Positions 17,249-26,302 of a stretch of DNA of 64,000 bases are shown here, piece after piece (the first letter of the stretch is position 1; every line of letters begins with the position of its first letter). The stretch spans positions 1 to 64,000 of the forward strand of contig NZ_FOAF01000013.1 of NCBI RefSeq assembly GCF_900109575.1. The letters are read 5' to 3'. Under the pieces are notes generated by a model that saw nothing but the letters and a program-made list of their open reading frames with translations, had not been told where the DNA came from and ran no database searches. The position numbers were made by a program, and so were the translations under genes. The stretch is from Olivibacter domesticus. GTDB taxonomy: Bacteria; Bacteroidota; Bacteroidia; Sphingobacteriales; Sphingobacteriaceae.

Positions 17249-17278
17249 TTAAGGGAATGTGCCAAAGCATTCCCTTAA
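17249..17278. terminator. Perfect 11-bp hairpin
   Basis: TTAAGGGAATG (17249-17259) pairs with CATTCCCTTAA (17268-17278) around an 8-nt loop. The plus strand continues AGATATTTT, a weak U-tract, so this may be a terminator or the end of a small RNA begun at the promoter upstream. Confidence 0.5.
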
Positions 17279-17466
17279 AGATATTTTACAACAATAAATG
17301 TCTTTTTAACATCTATCATTCGAAACACAACAACCCCGAATCTTTTATTGAAAAAACTTGGAAATCAGACAAACCTTTTATATTTTCGTTTGTATTTACT
17401 ATGCAAGCATAGTATTGTTTAACATTACGCTAACAATATAAACTGTCCAATTTAATTTTTTCGCTC

Positions 17467-18474
17467 ATGAAAAAGATCACGATCATTGCTAGTATACTAG
17501 CTATTACCTGTTTCTATTCAGCAAATGCACAAGACGACTATAATAAAGGTTTCTATTTAAAGGCTGGTGGTAGTTATTTTCTTAAAGTTACACCAGTAGA
17601 GTTTCCCGCAATCGGAGGACAGCCCGCCAGAGATCGCGTATTTAATATTATTCCTGGAAATCCTCCCACACAACAAACCGTGTCTGAGAGCACCATAACC
17701 GGCTCTTTTGGTGAAGGGTGGAAAGCGGGTATAACGCCGGGCTATCGCTTCAATAGAATCATCGGTGTTGAGGTTGGGCTTAACTATTACAAAAGTCGTT
17801 CGCAAGATATGATGAGACAGAGAGGAAGCATAGGTGGCAATGAAGTCTTAAACCTACATAATACTGGACATGTGAGGGCATTCGATATTTCACCTGCTCT
17901 TGTTGCCCATATTCCGTCGGACGGTCCGATAAAACCATACGCTAAGGTAGGTATTATCATACCTATCGGTGGATATCTTGAAATAGCCACGGATGTCAAT
18001 GACCGAACTGGAAGTATTGCGGAGAGTATGCACATGGTTCCTGCTAACCTTCCTCCCGGATCAACAATGGTTTTATCAAATGTAAAAAGGGTTGATCGTA
18101 TCAAAGCAAATCCTACGGTTGGTTTTCAAAGTGCTGTTGGATTTGACTGGATGTTAAATGACCGCATAAGTATTTATGCTGAATTGGAATATCGCAATAT
18201 ATCAGTTGGAGGTAAAAAGAAAGAGTTACATGAACTTAGTGGAGAATATACAATTGTTAACAATGGCCAGCCTATTGCAAATGGTTCTCTCAGCACAGAT
18301 GCAGCTAGTGAAAGTAGTAAGTTGGTTAACTACCACAAAACGATTGGCGAAGGGAACAACGTAGCTGGCTGGGAAGGCTTCGACCCCAACAAACCAGCGG
18401 ATGAATTAAGATCATACATCAATATAGGTGGTTTGGGAGTTAACTTAGGAATAAAAATTCCTTTTGGGAACTAA
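17467..18474 (+). CDS. Outer membrane beta-barrel protein
   Basis: The 335-aa protein starts with a signal peptide (MKKITIIASILAITCFYSANA, cut before QDD). Alternating hydrophobic and polar strands with aromatic residues at strand ends follow, for example KAGITPGYRFNRIIGVEVGLNY, YAKVGIIIPIGGYLEIAT and GFDWMLNDRISIYAELEYRNIS, ending in GLGVNLGIKIPF with a typical barrel-end aromatic. It resembles the PF13505-type barrels. Function is not known; such proteins are abundant in this phylum. Confidence 0.75.
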   Translation: MKKITIIASILAITCFYSANAQDDYNKGFYLKAGGSYFLKVTPVEFPAIGGQPARDRVFNIIPGNPPTQQTVSESTITGSFGEGWKAGITPGYRFNRIIGVEVGLNYYKSRSQDMMRQRGSIGGNEVLNLHNTGHVRAFDISPALVAHIPSDGPIKPYAKVGIIIPIGGYLEIATDVNDRTGSIAESMHMVPANLPPGSTMVLSNVKRVDRIKANPTVGFQSAVGFDWMLNDRISIYAELEYRNISVGGKKKELHELSGEYTIVNNGQPIANGSLSTDAASESSKLVNYHKTIGEGNNVAGWEGFDPNKPADELRSYINIGGLGVNLGIKIPFGN

Positions 18475-18587
18475 CTAGTTGTTAGTTGCTCGTTGTTAGT
18501 TGTTGGTCTATTGATAACGCAAAATGTAATCAATAGACCACTTTATGATGTAAATGCAATAACGACTTAACTCAATCAACGATTTAA
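18475..18587. repeat. TTGTTAGTT repeat followed by 12-bp hairpin between convergent genes
   Basis: The left part reads GTTGTTAGTTGCTCGTTG, the common low-complexity family of this window. It runs into a perfect 12-bp stem, TGGTCTATTGAT (18504-18515) with ATCAATAGACCA (18529-18540). Placed between two convergent stops, the stem may end transcription from both sides. Confidence 0.55.
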
Positions 18588-18965
18588 CTATTTTCTTTTC
18601 TTATAACTAATTTCCACACGAGCCACACCACTTTGCACGATACCTAATCTACGTGCGGCTTTTTTAGAGAGATCTATAATTCTTCCTGAAACAAAAGGCC
18701 CCCGATCGTTAATCCGCACTTTCACTGTTTTACCATTACCTAAGTTTTTTACTTTAACCATCGTACCGAAGGGAAGCGTCTTATGTGCTGCCGTTAGTTT
18801 ATGCTGCCTGAATTTTTCGCCGCTTGCAGTACGTCTTCCTTTAAACTTATCGGCATAATAAGAGGCTCCCCCTTTTTCATGTATTTTGGGAGCACAGGAA
18901 GTTATAAAAATAAAACAGGCACTAAAAATTAGTACCTGTTTAACAATGACATCTATATGCTTCAT
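18588..18965 (-). CDS. RlpA-family lipoprotein, DPBB domain
   Basis: The 125-aa protein has a lipoprotein signal peptide with lipobox ITSC (Cys24). The double-psi beta-barrel follows: GGASYYADKFKGRRTASGE, LTAAHKTLPFGTMVKVKN, and VRINDRGPFVSGRIIDLSKKAA with the catalytic-type Asp of lytic transglycosylases. RlpA enzymes cleave naked glycan strands at septa. There is no C-terminal SPOR domain, so septal targeting must come another way. It starts 4 bp after the GH92 stop on the same strand, a likely two-gene unit. Confidence 0.85.
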   Translation of the reverse strand: MKHIDVIVKQVLIFSACFIFITSCAPKIHEKGGASYYADKFKGRRTASGEKFRQHKLTAAHKTLPFGTMVKVKNLGNGKTVKVRINDRGPFVSGRIIDLSKKAARRLGIVQSGVARVEISYKKRK

Positions 18966-18969
18966 TTAT

Positions 18970-21228
18970 TTACTCGCTATCTATTTGAGAAAGGGGCCAG
19001 GAATCCTTTTTCTTTCCCCATTTTTTATTTGGCTTATCCCCCATTATAAACTCAATTTCACCCCCATTTATTATATCCTCGTGCGTAAAATATGTTTTAT
19101 TATATTTTTTTCCGTTAAACTTCACTTCTTGGATATAGATATTACTTTTACTGTTATTGATAGCTTTAAAACGGAGCTCTTTCCCCCCACCCGGCCTAAA
19201 TACCACTTCATCGGCGGCTGGACTTCCGATGATGTACTCGCTGCTCGCAGGATTTGCTGGGTATAAACCAGCAATACTCCAGACAGCCCATGCACTCATT
19301 TGCCCACAATCTTCATTTCCTGCATAACCATCCGGCTGATCGTGATACATCGAATCCACAATTTGACGTACTCTTTCTTGTGTTTTCCAAGGCTGGCCTA
19401 TAAAACTATACATATAAGCGATATGATGACTCGGTTCATTACCGTGCGCATATTGCCCAATCAACCCGCTTACATCTGGAGAAGTATTTCCGCCTGTTAA
19501 CTTAGAACTCACAGAAAATAATGAATCTAATTTTATACTCAACTTTTCATTACTTCCATAAAGATCAGCCAACCCTCTTACATCATGTGGCACAAAAAAA
19601 GAATGTTGCCAAGCATTACCTTCTACATATTGAGCTTTAACTTCATCATGTTCTGATAAATAGGGGTCAAATGGAAGAACGAATTTTCCATCACTATTCT
19701 TTGCACGCATGAACCCTGTTTTCTTATCAAAAATATGCTGATAGGCTTGCGCTCTTTTACTAAATTTTTGGTAATCTTCTTCTTGTCCTAGTTTTTTTGC
19801 CACTTGTGCAATACACCAATCATCGTAACCATATTCAAGGGTCACAGACGCACTATGTCCCATTTTGTCTTGTGGCATGTATCCATGTTTAATATATTCA
19901 GGAACACCCCTACCTTCTTGATAAGCAGATGCTAGCATTGCCTTATAAGCTTTATTAACATCAATGCCTGGCCAATTTTTAAGCACAGCATCCGCTATCA
20001 CAGGGATAGCATGGTAACCTGTCATTGTATTTGTTTCCCAAGTACTCAAATCCCAAACAGGCAATAATCCGTTTTCATCATAAAAGGCCAGCATGCTATT
20101 CAGCATGGCTGTATATTTTTCCGGTTGTGTTATGGTAAACAGCGGATTTAGTGCGCGGAAGGTATCCCAGAGCGAATATTCAGTGTAACGCTGATTTCCC
20201 GCTGGCATTTTAAGCGAATCGCCTTGCGCATTTTTATAAACACCATCTGCGTCTGAAAATAATGCGGGAGCCATACAGGTATGATAAAGTGCCGTATAAA
20301 ATACACGCTTTAATTTTTCGTCGGATGACGATACTTGTACTTTTTGCAGCTCATGCTCCCACTTTTCTTCAGCACTTTCACGAACATGCTCGAAATTCCA
20401 GTCGGGAATCTCATTCAGTGCCAGTAATGCTTTATCATAATTGGTAGATGACAAAGCGACTTTCATATCAACCAGCTTTTGTTGCGCATCGAAAAGCAAT
20501 TGGGCAGAAACGCCTTTGCCTTTTTCTTCTGTTCGTGCGGCTTTAATTTGCGCCGACTGTACGCCATGCCCAGCTAATATAGCCTCTTTAAATGGCTTTG
20601 AAGTTCTCAGGGCAAAATAGACGCGCTGCACTTTAGCCCAGCCAGTGGAGTAGCGATACCCCACAACCGTTGAATCGTCAACAACTTTGATATACGTCTC
20701 GGTAGGGTTGTCCCAATTTTGATGAAAGGCTAGATCTAAACGAATAACGGGTTCACTTTGATTTGGAAAATGGTAACGATGATATCCTACGCGTTCTGTA
20801 GCGGTAAGTTCAGCTGTAATCTGGTTATCAAGTTGCACGGTATAATAACCAGGTGCAGCTTTTTCATTCGCATGACTAAAAGTCGCTTTAATATCAGCAC
20901 TTTCGTCTCGCAAGGGATATAAAAGAGGCATCACTGAAATATCCAACCAGTCGCCGATCCCTGTACCGCTTAAGTGGGTATGGCTAAATCCTGCAATATG
21001 GTTATCGCTAAAATGGTATCCACTACACCAATCCCAATCGCTTCTCCCATTATCCGGACTTAATTGAACCATTCCAAATGGAACTACTGCCCCTGGGAAC
21101 GTATGTCCATGCCCGCCTGTTCCAATAAAAGGGTCTACATAATCGACTAACTTCTTCTCCTGTGCATTCATCAGCATCGGCACCGATAAAAGTGCCGTGC
21201 AAAATAAACGAGTGATAGATTTATTCAT
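18970..21228 (-). CDS. GH92 family exo-alpha-mannosidase, secreted
   Basis: The 752-aa protein has a signal peptide (residues 1-22, ending MNA before QEKK) and the GH92 start VDYVDPFIGTGGHGHTFPGA, then PFGMVQLSPDNG, GYHFSD and GFSHTHLSGTG. Later landmarks are YSLWDTFRALNPLFT, SVTLEYGYDDWCIAQ, NEDCGQMSAWAVWS and GLYPANPAS, where the calcium and catalytic acid sites lie in the family. GH92 enzymes are calcium-dependent exo-mannosidases acting on N-glycan-type or yeast mannans. There is no SusC/SusD pair next to it, so it is not in a standard polysaccharide utilisation locus. Confidence 0.93.
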   Translation of the reverse strand: MNKSITRLFCTALLSVPMLMNAQEKKLVDYVDPFIGTGGHGHTFPGAVVPFGMVQLSPDNGRSDWDWCSGYHFSDNHIAGFSHTHLSGTGIGDWLDISVMPLLYPLRDESADIKATFSHANEKAAPGYYTVQLDNQITAELTATERVGYHRYHFPNQSEPVIRLDLAFHQNWDNPTETYIKVVDDSTVVGYRYSTGWAKVQRVYFALRTSKPFKEAILAGHGVQSAQIKAARTEEKGKGVSAQLLFDAQQKLVDMKVALSSTNYDKALLALNEIPDWNFEHVRESAEEKWEHELQKVQVSSSDEKLKRVFYTALYHTCMAPALFSDADGVYKNAQGDSLKMPAGNQRYTEYSLWDTFRALNPLFTITQPEKYTAMLNSMLAFYDENGLLPVWDLSTWETNTMTGYHAIPVIADAVLKNWPGIDVNKAYKAMLASAYQEGRGVPEYIKHGYMPQDKMGHSASVTLEYGYDDWCIAQVAKKLGQEEDYQKFSKRAQAYQHIFDKKTGFMRAKNSDGKFVLPFDPYLSEHDEVKAQYVEGNAWQHSFFVPHDVRGLADLYGSNEKLSIKLDSLFSVSSKLTGGNTSPDVSGLIGQYAHGNEPSHHIAYMYSFIGQPWKTQERVRQIVDSMYHDQPDGYAGNEDCGQMSAWAVWSIAGLYPANPASSEYIIGSPAADEVVFRPGGGKELRFKAINNSKSNIYIQEVKFNGKKYNKTYFTHEDIINGGEIEFIMGDKPNKKWGKKKDSWPLSQIDSE

Positions 21229-21423
21229 GTTTTAATTTTGTGTATTAGTTGGGTTTCTAAACGCTAAAATTAAAATAATATTTTTAAAAACTTGTAACTA
21301 AAACGTTTTAAAGATTAAATAAAGCAATTTTATTCCTCTTTTAGAAAACCTCTTACTTTAAGTTAGATTTTTATTGCAGACGGCTGACTTACCTCCCATT
21401 CACTATAGCTTATTCAAAATAAG

Positions 21424-21939
21424 CTATTTCTCTAAAGGAACAAATTTCATTGAAATGGAGTTTACACAATGGCGTGTATCTTTCGAAGTAAATCCTTCTC
21501 CTAAAAAAACATGTCCTAGATGGCCGCCACAATTTGTACACACAATTTCTGTACGCATTCCATCAGGATCTGGAATTCTTTTAACGGATCCTTTAATTTC
21601 ATCATCAAAACTTGGCCAGCCACAATGGGACTCAAATTTATCTTCTGAGCGATACAAAGGAGCATTACATTTTCTACAAACATATACACCTTTGGCCTTA
21701 TTATCCAATAAGGCTCCTGTAAATGGGCGCTCTGTTCCTTTCTTTTCAATAACCCAAGCTTCATCTGCACTAAGCTCGTTATACTCACCTACTTTTTTTA
21801 CAACAGTATCTATTTTATCTTTAGGTTCCATATCCTTTTTATTTTTTGTTTGGGCAGAGGTCACATTTGTAGCTGGCGTTTGAGCACATGCTACAATAGA
21901 CAGACTTATACATAACAATAACAACCAAAACTTGTTCAT
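21424..21939 (-). CDS. msrB: Peptide-methionine (R)-S-oxide reductase, lipoprotein form
   Basis: The 171-aa protein has a lipoprotein signal ending VACAQ (Cys18) and a Thr/Lys-rich linker. The MsrB domain (about residues 50-165) has zinc-binding CRKCNAPLY and [20 protein letters not shown], and the catalytic Cys in RHCVNSISM. It reduces Met-R-sulfoxide in proteins; the signal puts it in the periplasm or on a membrane. Stands alone with 140 bp to sucD and 195 bp to the GH92 gene. Confidence 0.94.
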   Translation of the reverse strand: MNKFWLLLLCISLSIVACAQTPATNVTSAQTKNKKDMEPKDKIDTVVKKVGEYNELSADEAWVIEKKGTERPFTGALLDNKAKGVYVCRKCNAPLYRSEDKFESHCGWPSFDDEIKGSVKRIPDPDGMRTEIVCTNCGGHLGHVFLGEGFTSKDTRHCVNSISMKFVPLEK

Positions 21940-21970
21940 AATAAGATTCGTTACTACATAGCAATATACG

Positions 21971-22001
21971 CAGAAAGCCCGAAAATTTTACGGGCTTTCT
22001 G
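21971..22001 (-). terminator. Terminator-like hairpin downstream of sucD
   Basis: CAGAAAGCCCG (21971-21981) pairs perfectly with CGGGCTTTCTG (21991-22001), 9-nt loop. It lies 79 bp beyond the sucD stop. The U-run is short and inside the stem. Confidence 0.55.
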
Positions 22002-22041
22002 CTTTAACTTGTCAGCTAATCGTAATTTATTAAACGCACAT

Positions 22042-22079
22042 GTACTTTACGCTTTCTGCTTTATAGCTTTATGCTTGTG
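22042..22079. repeat. Low-complexity GCTTT-type intergenic repeat
   Basis: ACGCTTTCTGCTTTATAGC and TTTATGCTTGTGC form a degenerate GCTTT run ending at the sucD stop. It matches the run at 13704-13742 closely. Confidence 0.45.
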
Positions 22080-22961
22080 CTAGGCTTTTACTTTTGCTAG
22101 CTCCTCTGCAATTGCTGCACCTATTTCGGCCGGAGATTCTACCACTCTAATACCACATTCACGCATAATCTTCATTTTGGCCGCAGCGGTATCATCTGCT
22201 CCTCCTACAATAGCGCCAGCATGCCCCATTCTACGTCCTGGAGGCGCTGTCTGCCCTGCAATGAAACCAACAACTGGCTTGGTGCCGTTTTCCTTAATCC
22301 AACGTGCAGCCTCAGCCTCCATCCCTCCACCTATTTCTCCGATCATAATGATACCTTCCGTTTCAGGATCGTTCATTAATAATTCTACAGCTTCTTTCGT
22401 TGTAGTACCAATGATAGGGTCGCCACCAATACCAATGGCTGTGGTAATTCCCAAACCAGCTTTTACAGTCTGATCAACCGCTTCGTAAGTTAATGTTCCA
22501 GATTTTGACACAATACCCACACCACCTTTCTTGAAAATAAAACCTGGCATAATACCTATTTTAGCCTCATCAGCAGTAATAACACCTGGACAGTTTGGCC
22601 CAATAAGTCTAGATTTTTTATCTTTTAGGTAATCCTTCACTGTGATCATATCTTTAGTTGGGATACCTTCTGTAATACAAACAATTACTTCTACACCTGC
22701 ACTAGCCGCTTCCATAATAGCATCAGCCGCAAATGCTGGAGGTACAAAAATGATAGAAACATTTGCTCCCGTTGTATCTACTGCATCTTGTACAGTATTA
22801 AATACCGGACGGTCTAAATGGCTTTGGCCTCCTTTTCCTGGAGTTACACCACCTACTACATTGGTACCATACTCAATCATCTGTGAAGCATGGAAAGAGC
22901 CCTCATTTCCTGTAAAGCCCTGAACTATAACTTTTGAATCTTTATTTACAAGTACACTCAT
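22080..22961 (-). CDS. sucD: Succinate-CoA ligase (ADP-forming) subunit alpha
   Basis: The 293-aa protein starts [18 protein letters not shown], with [40 protein letters not shown], and the phosphohistidine His247 in [13 protein letters not shown]. It forms the CoA-binding half of succinyl-CoA synthetase in the TCA cycle. sucC is not adjacent, as is common in this phylum. A TAAGTTTG -7 box lies 19 bp before the ATG. Confidence 0.97.
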   Translation of the reverse strand: MSVLVNKDSKVIVQGFTGNEGSFHASQMIEYGTNVVGGVTPGKGGQSHLDRPVFNTVQDAVDTTGANVSIIFVPPAFAADAIMEAASAGVEVIVCITEGIPTKDMITVKDYLKDKKSRLIGPNCPGVITADEAKIGIMPGFIFKKGGVGIVSKSGTLTYEAVDQTVKAGLGITTAIGIGGDPIIGTTTKEAVELLMNDPETEGIIMIGEIGGGMEAEAARWIKENGTKPVVGFIAGQTAPPGRRMGHAGAIVGGADDTAAAKMKIMRECGIRVVESPAEIGAAIAEELAKVKA

Positions 22962-22980
22962 TGGTCGAATTTTTGTAGCG

Positions 22981-22988
22981 CAAACTTA
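22981..22988 (-). promoter_or_regulatory. -7 promoter element for sucD
   Basis: TAAGTTTG on the minus strand, followed by GC as in the cca, truA and lysS promoters. No TTG occurs at the expected 19-20 bp upstream. Confidence 0.45.
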
Positions 22989-23033
22989 CTAAATTCATTT
23001 CAAAATCAGGGAAAGAGATTGAAGAAAATCAAT

Positions 23034-23093
23034 GCTAGCTGTTAGTTGTTCGTTATCGGCGGCTCGCAACTCATAACGGGCAACTCACAACTA
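23034..23093. repeat. GTTAGTTGTTCGTTAT-type inverted repeat
   Basis: AGTTGTTCGTTAT is followed by CGGCGGCTCGCAACTC and then ATAACGGGCAACT, 11 of 13 positions complementary. It lies at the 3' end of the ABC transporter gene and may act as its transcript end. Confidence 0.5.
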
Positions 23094-23095
23094 AA

Positions 23096-24868
23096 TTAAA
23101 TCCCGGCAGAATGAAACTGTAAATCATATAACCTCTTATAGTAACCATTTAAATGAAGCAACTCCTGATGATTCCCCATTTCTTTAATTTCTCCATGATC
23201 TAATACAATAATCTTATCGGCCTTCTGAATTGTTGAAAGTCGATGAGCAATTACAATAGAGGTACGATTACTCATTAGCGTATCTATAGCATGTTGTATT
23301 AATAACTCGGTTTCGGTATCTACTGATGAAGTGGCCTCATCTAAAACTAGGATTTTAGGATCATGTACCAAGGCCCTTATAAAAGAAATAAGTTGTGCTT
23401 GCCCGGCAGAAAGTGTCGCCCCCCGTTCCTTTACTTCATAATCATATTTACCTGGCAGTCGATCAATAAAATGCTGTGCCCCTACCTTTTCAGCGGCTTC
23501 CATGATCTGTTTACGACTAATTTCAGGATTATTTAAATTTATATTGTTCGCTATCGAGTCTGAAAACAAAAAAACATCCTGCAATACCGTCGCGATTGTC
23601 TTTCTCAAATAATTAATATCATAAGCACGAATATCAACACCATCTAGCAATATAGTACCTTTGTTTATTTCATAAAACCTACTGAGAATATTAATAGTCG
23701 AAGATTTACCGGCACCAGTAGCACCTACTAAGGCTAATGTTTCGCCTGGCCGCACACTAAAACTGACATCCTTAAGTACCCATTTTTCATCATCATAAGC
23801 AAACCACACGTGGTCAAATTCGATTTCGCCTCTTATATGATCGGGTTTGTATTCCCCTGGATTAGGAGTTTTTTCATCTGTGTCAAGCACACTAAAAATA
23901 CGCTCTGCTCCTACCATTCCCATCTGTAGTGTATTAAACTTATCTACCAGCTCCCTAATGGGCCTAAAAATCATATTAATATACATGATAAATGCCACTA
24001 CAACACCTGGCGAAATGCGCTCAGCCAATATAGATTTAGCCCCATACCATACTAATAACCCCAGAGCTATCGCCATGATGATTTCTATTACAGGAAAAAA
24101 GATCGAAAAATACCAATTAGAACGGATATGTGCGTTTCTATGCTCAGCATTGATCGCTTTAAACTTGTTCATCTCTTGTTGTTCTCGTGCAAAATATTGA
24201 ATCACGCTAACACCTGATATATGCTCTTGTAAAAATGTATTTAGATTAGCTACCCAGTACCGCACATCTTGAAAAGCCGACTTCATGGCTTCCTTAAAGA
24301 AATAAGTAGCTACAATCATAAGAGGCATGGGTATTAAGACAATTAAAGTTAATTCCCAATCGCTGTAAAACATAACGGAGATGATAACTACTAATTGTAA
24401 AATATCACCTATTATCTGTATTAGCCCTTCTGAAAAAATATCTGCTATTGTTTCTAAATCAGATACTGTTCGTGTAATAAGCCTACCTATAGGTGTTTTA
24501 TCAAAATACTTTAAACGAAGACTTGTAATATGGTTAAAAGTGTCGAGTCTTAAGTCTTTTATGACCGACTGCCCTAAAGTGTTCGTTAAAAGAGTATGAT
24601 AGTATCGTACAACTGTTTGAAATATTAATAAACCAACCATTAAAGCAGTCATCATAGTCAACCCGCCCGAATCATTGTTGAGAATGAACCGATCCAATGT
24701 ATACTCTACCAACATAGGCATTAAAGGAGCAATTCCGGCAATTATAATGGTTAAAAAAACCGACCAAATAAAATAGTTTTTGTAGGGCTTTAGGTATTTA
24801 GACAACCTTCCAAGTAGCTGTAAGTCATATGTTTTTCCTGTTATTTTCTTTTCACTCATTTTTTTCAT
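23096..24868 (-). CDS. ABC exporter, fused permease and ATPase (MsbA/MdlB type)
   Basis: The 590-aa half-transporter has a six-helix permease domain (about residues 25-330; FIWSVFLTIIIAGIAPLM is helix 1) and an ATPase domain with Walker A GATGAGKSS, signature LSAGQ, Walker B ILVLDEATSSVD and the switch His in IVIAHRLSTI. Such homodimers export lipids, drugs or peptides; the substrate cannot be named. A second ATG at 24859 could be the true start. It follows truA by 16 bp on the same strand and is probably transcribed with it. Confidence 0.93.
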   Translation of the reverse strand: MKKMSEKKITGKTYDLQLLGRLSKYLKPYKNYFIWSVFLTIIIAGIAPLMPMLVEYTLDRFILNNDSGGLTMMTALMVGLLIFQTVVRYYHTLLTNTLGQSVIKDLRLDTFNHITSLRLKYFDKTPIGRLITRTVSDLETIADIFSEGLIQIIGDILQLVVIISVMFYSDWELTLIVLIPMPLMIVATYFFKEAMKSAFQDVRYWVANLNTFLQEHISGVSVIQYFAREQQEMNKFKAINAEHRNAHIRSNWYFSIFFPVIEIIMAIALGLLVWYGAKSILAERISPGVVVAFIMYINMIFRPIRELVDKFNTLQMGMVGAERIFSVLDTDEKTPNPGEYKPDHIRGEIEFDHVWFAYDDEKWVLKDVSFSVRPGETLALVGATGAGKSSTINILSRFYEINKGTILLDGVDIRAYDINYLRKTIATVLQDVFLFSDSIANNINLNNPEISRKQIMEAAEKVGAQHFIDRLPGKYDYEVKERGATLSAGQAQLISFIRALVHDPKILVLDEATSSVDTETELLIQHAIDTLMSNRTSIVIAHRLSTIQKADKIIVLDHGEIKEMGNHQELLHLNGYYKRLYDLQFHSAGI

Positions 24869-24884
24869 TAGCTAATCAAGCGCC

Positions 24885-25658
24885 TTAATTAAAGTTGGAA
24901 TCCCATGGATAAACTACTTCTGTAAGATAAAGTCCACAAGCCGGCACAGATGCGCCTGCGGCACTTCTACTTTTGCTTTCTATAACAGCGTGAATGTAAT
25001 CTACAGACTGCTTATTATTTCCTATCTCCAATAATGTTCCCACAATAGCACGTACCATATTTCTTAAAAATCGATCAGCAGAGATATGAAAGACTAATCT
25101 CTCCTCCGAAAGCCATCGCCACTCGGCTTGCATTAACTTACAGTTATTGGTAAAAACCTGTGTGTGTGATTTACTAAAGCAACTAAAATCTTGATAATTC
25201 AGCATCAGTTTAGCAGCCTCGTTCATCGTGTTTATATTCGGCTTATCTTTTAACTGCCAAGACAATCCATTAAGAAATGGATTTTTGCCAAAATGAATAT
25301 GATATTCATATGATCGCTTTACAGCGTCGAATCGGGCATGCGCCTCATTTGCAACACTAAACAATCTCTTTACAGCAATATCCGCCGGCAATAAGGCATT
25401 AAGGCTTCCTATTATCTTTGATTCGTTTCCTTTAACGACTGTTCCCTCATCGTCAAAATGAGCAAATAATTGCTTTGCATGTACGCCAGTATCCGTGCGG
25501 CCACAACCTAAGGTATCAACAGGTCTACGCAATAAAGTACTAAGCGCCTTATTTAAAACTTCTTGAACGCTTTTAGCATTCTTTTGTATTTGCCAACCAT
25601 GATAGGCCCCTCCGTTAAACGCTAGCTCAATAAAAAATCTTTGCTTATTTGTATCCAC
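24885..25658 (-). CDS. truA: tRNA pseudouridine(38-40) synthase
   Basis: An upstream ATG at 25718 gives a 277-aa frame, but its first 20 residues overlap the promoter and are unlike TruA. I start at the GTG at 25658 (VDTNKQRFFIELAFNG, 257 aa, normal length). The catalytic Asp is in GCGRTDTGVHAKQ (Asp56 from GTG). RSYEYHIHFGKNPF and DRFLRNMVRAIVGTLLEIG are further family motifs. TruA isomerises uridines 38-40 of the tRNA anticodon stem-loop. The -7 box ends only 6 bp before the GTG, so the mRNA should be leaderless or nearly so. Confidence 0.93.
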   Translation of the reverse strand: MDTNKQRFFIELAFNGGAYHGWQIQKNAKSVQEVLNKALSTLLRRPVDTLGCGRTDTGVHAKQLFAHFDDEGTVVKGNESKIIGSLNALLPADIAVKRLFSVANEAHARFDAVKRSYEYHIHFGKNPFLNGLSWQLKDKPNINTMNEAAKLMLNYQDFSCFSKSHTQVFTNNCKLMQAEWRWLSEERLVFHISADRFLRNMVRAIVGTLLEIGNNKQSVDYIHAVIESKSRSAAGASVPACGLYLTEVVYPWDSNFN

Positions 25659-25664
25659 TATATG

Positions 25665-25695
25665 CAAACTTAGATAAAATCGACTTGATCTGCAA
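25665..25695 (-). promoter_or_regulatory. Promoter for truA (TTG-N20-TAAGTTTG)
   Basis: On the minus strand TTGCA (from 25695) is followed, 20 bp after TTG, by TAAGTTTG (25672-25665) and then GC. The 17 bases ATTTTATCTAAGTTTGC are shared exactly with the cca promoter. Confidence 0.65.
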
Positions 25696-25720
25696 TTGTC
25701 TACCCAGACGATACACAAAT

Positions 25721-25765
25721 CTTGATACTTGTGTCTTGATACTTGTGTCTTGATACTTGATACTT
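25721..25765. repeat. 14-bp tandem repeat in divergent promoter region
   Basis: CTTGATACTTGTGT occurs at 25721-25734 and 25735-25748 exactly, and a third copy at 25749-25762 keeps the first 11 bases. The third copy contains the TTG used as -33 element of the DUF4293 gene. Two further possible -33 TTGs are thereby created upstream. Confidence 0.8.
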
Positions 25766-25779
25766 ATATATTATCTTTG
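25750..25779 (+). promoter_or_regulatory. Promoter for DUF4293 gene (TTG-N19-TATCTTTG)
   Basis: TTG 25750-25752 lies in the 14-bp tandem repeat and TATCTTTG is at 25772-25779. The ATG at 25804 follows 24 bp later. Confidence 0.6.
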
Positions 25780-25803
25780 CAACAAAGGTTTAGTAAAACG
25801 CTC

Positions 25804-26283
25804 ATGATACAACGCATACAAACGATCTGGCTGTTACTTTCTAGTGTAACTATTTTTGCTTTATTTTTATTTCCATATGTACAATTCTTTGATAGTAATG
25901 GTATTGCTATGGCATTGAAGGTAAATGGCGTGCTAAATAGCAGTGGTGGACAAAATCAATTGAGTTCTTCCTTTGGCTTTATCCTTCAGGCTATTGCTAC
26001 TGTAATTTTGGGAATATTACCGCTTTTTACCATTATCAATTACAGTAATAGAAAGAAACAGATTACAACTATTCTCATAACAATAGTATTAACTATCCTA
26101 TTCAGTTCTTGGCTCTTCATCAGCGCCAGTAATGCTGTTGAAGAGGTCAATAAAACTATTTCCATAGACAATGTAGGCATAGGAGCATTACTTGTTCCGC
26201 TATTTATCGTGTTTCAGTTATTGGCACTCAAAGGAATCAATAAAGACACGAAGCTTATCAAATCGGCCGATAGACTACGATAA
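25804..26283 (+). CDS. DUF4293 family membrane protein
   Basis: The frame opens at 25729, but the promoter overlaps that part; the ATG at 25804 gives MIQRIQTIWLLLSSVTIF, the typical family start, and 159 aa. Four hydrophobic segments are seen: near residues 9-26, 58-80, 88-107 and 123-142, separated by a short basic loop (NYSNRKKQ). The family is restricted to Bacteroidota and has no known function. It is followed by a strong terminator and is monocistronic. Confidence 0.8.
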   Translation: MIQRIQTIWLLLSSVTIFALFLFPYVQFFDSNGIAMALKVNGVLNSSGGQNQLSSSFGFILQAIATVILGILPLFTIINYSNRKKQITTILITIVLTILFSSWLFISASNAVEEVNKTISIDNVGIGALLVPLFIVFQLLALKGINKDTKLIKSADRLR

Positions 26284-26302
26284 ATCAGTAAATATACTTT
26301 TT

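Larger units (their letters stand above)
16990..17466. other. 477-bp intergenic region with promoter and hairpins
   Basis: The AT-rich gap between miaA and the outer membrane barrel gene holds a promoter match (17170-17200), a perfect 11-bp hairpin (17249-17278) and a small palindrome ACTATGC-AA-GCATAGT at 17398-17413, about 55 bp before the barrel start. No tRNA or credible small ORF was found. The promoter and hairpin together could define a short RNA. Confidence 0.5.

Noticed and set aside
18970-21228. GH92 gene as part of a polysaccharide utilisation locus
   Set aside because: No SusC, SusD or dedicated regulator is present nearby.
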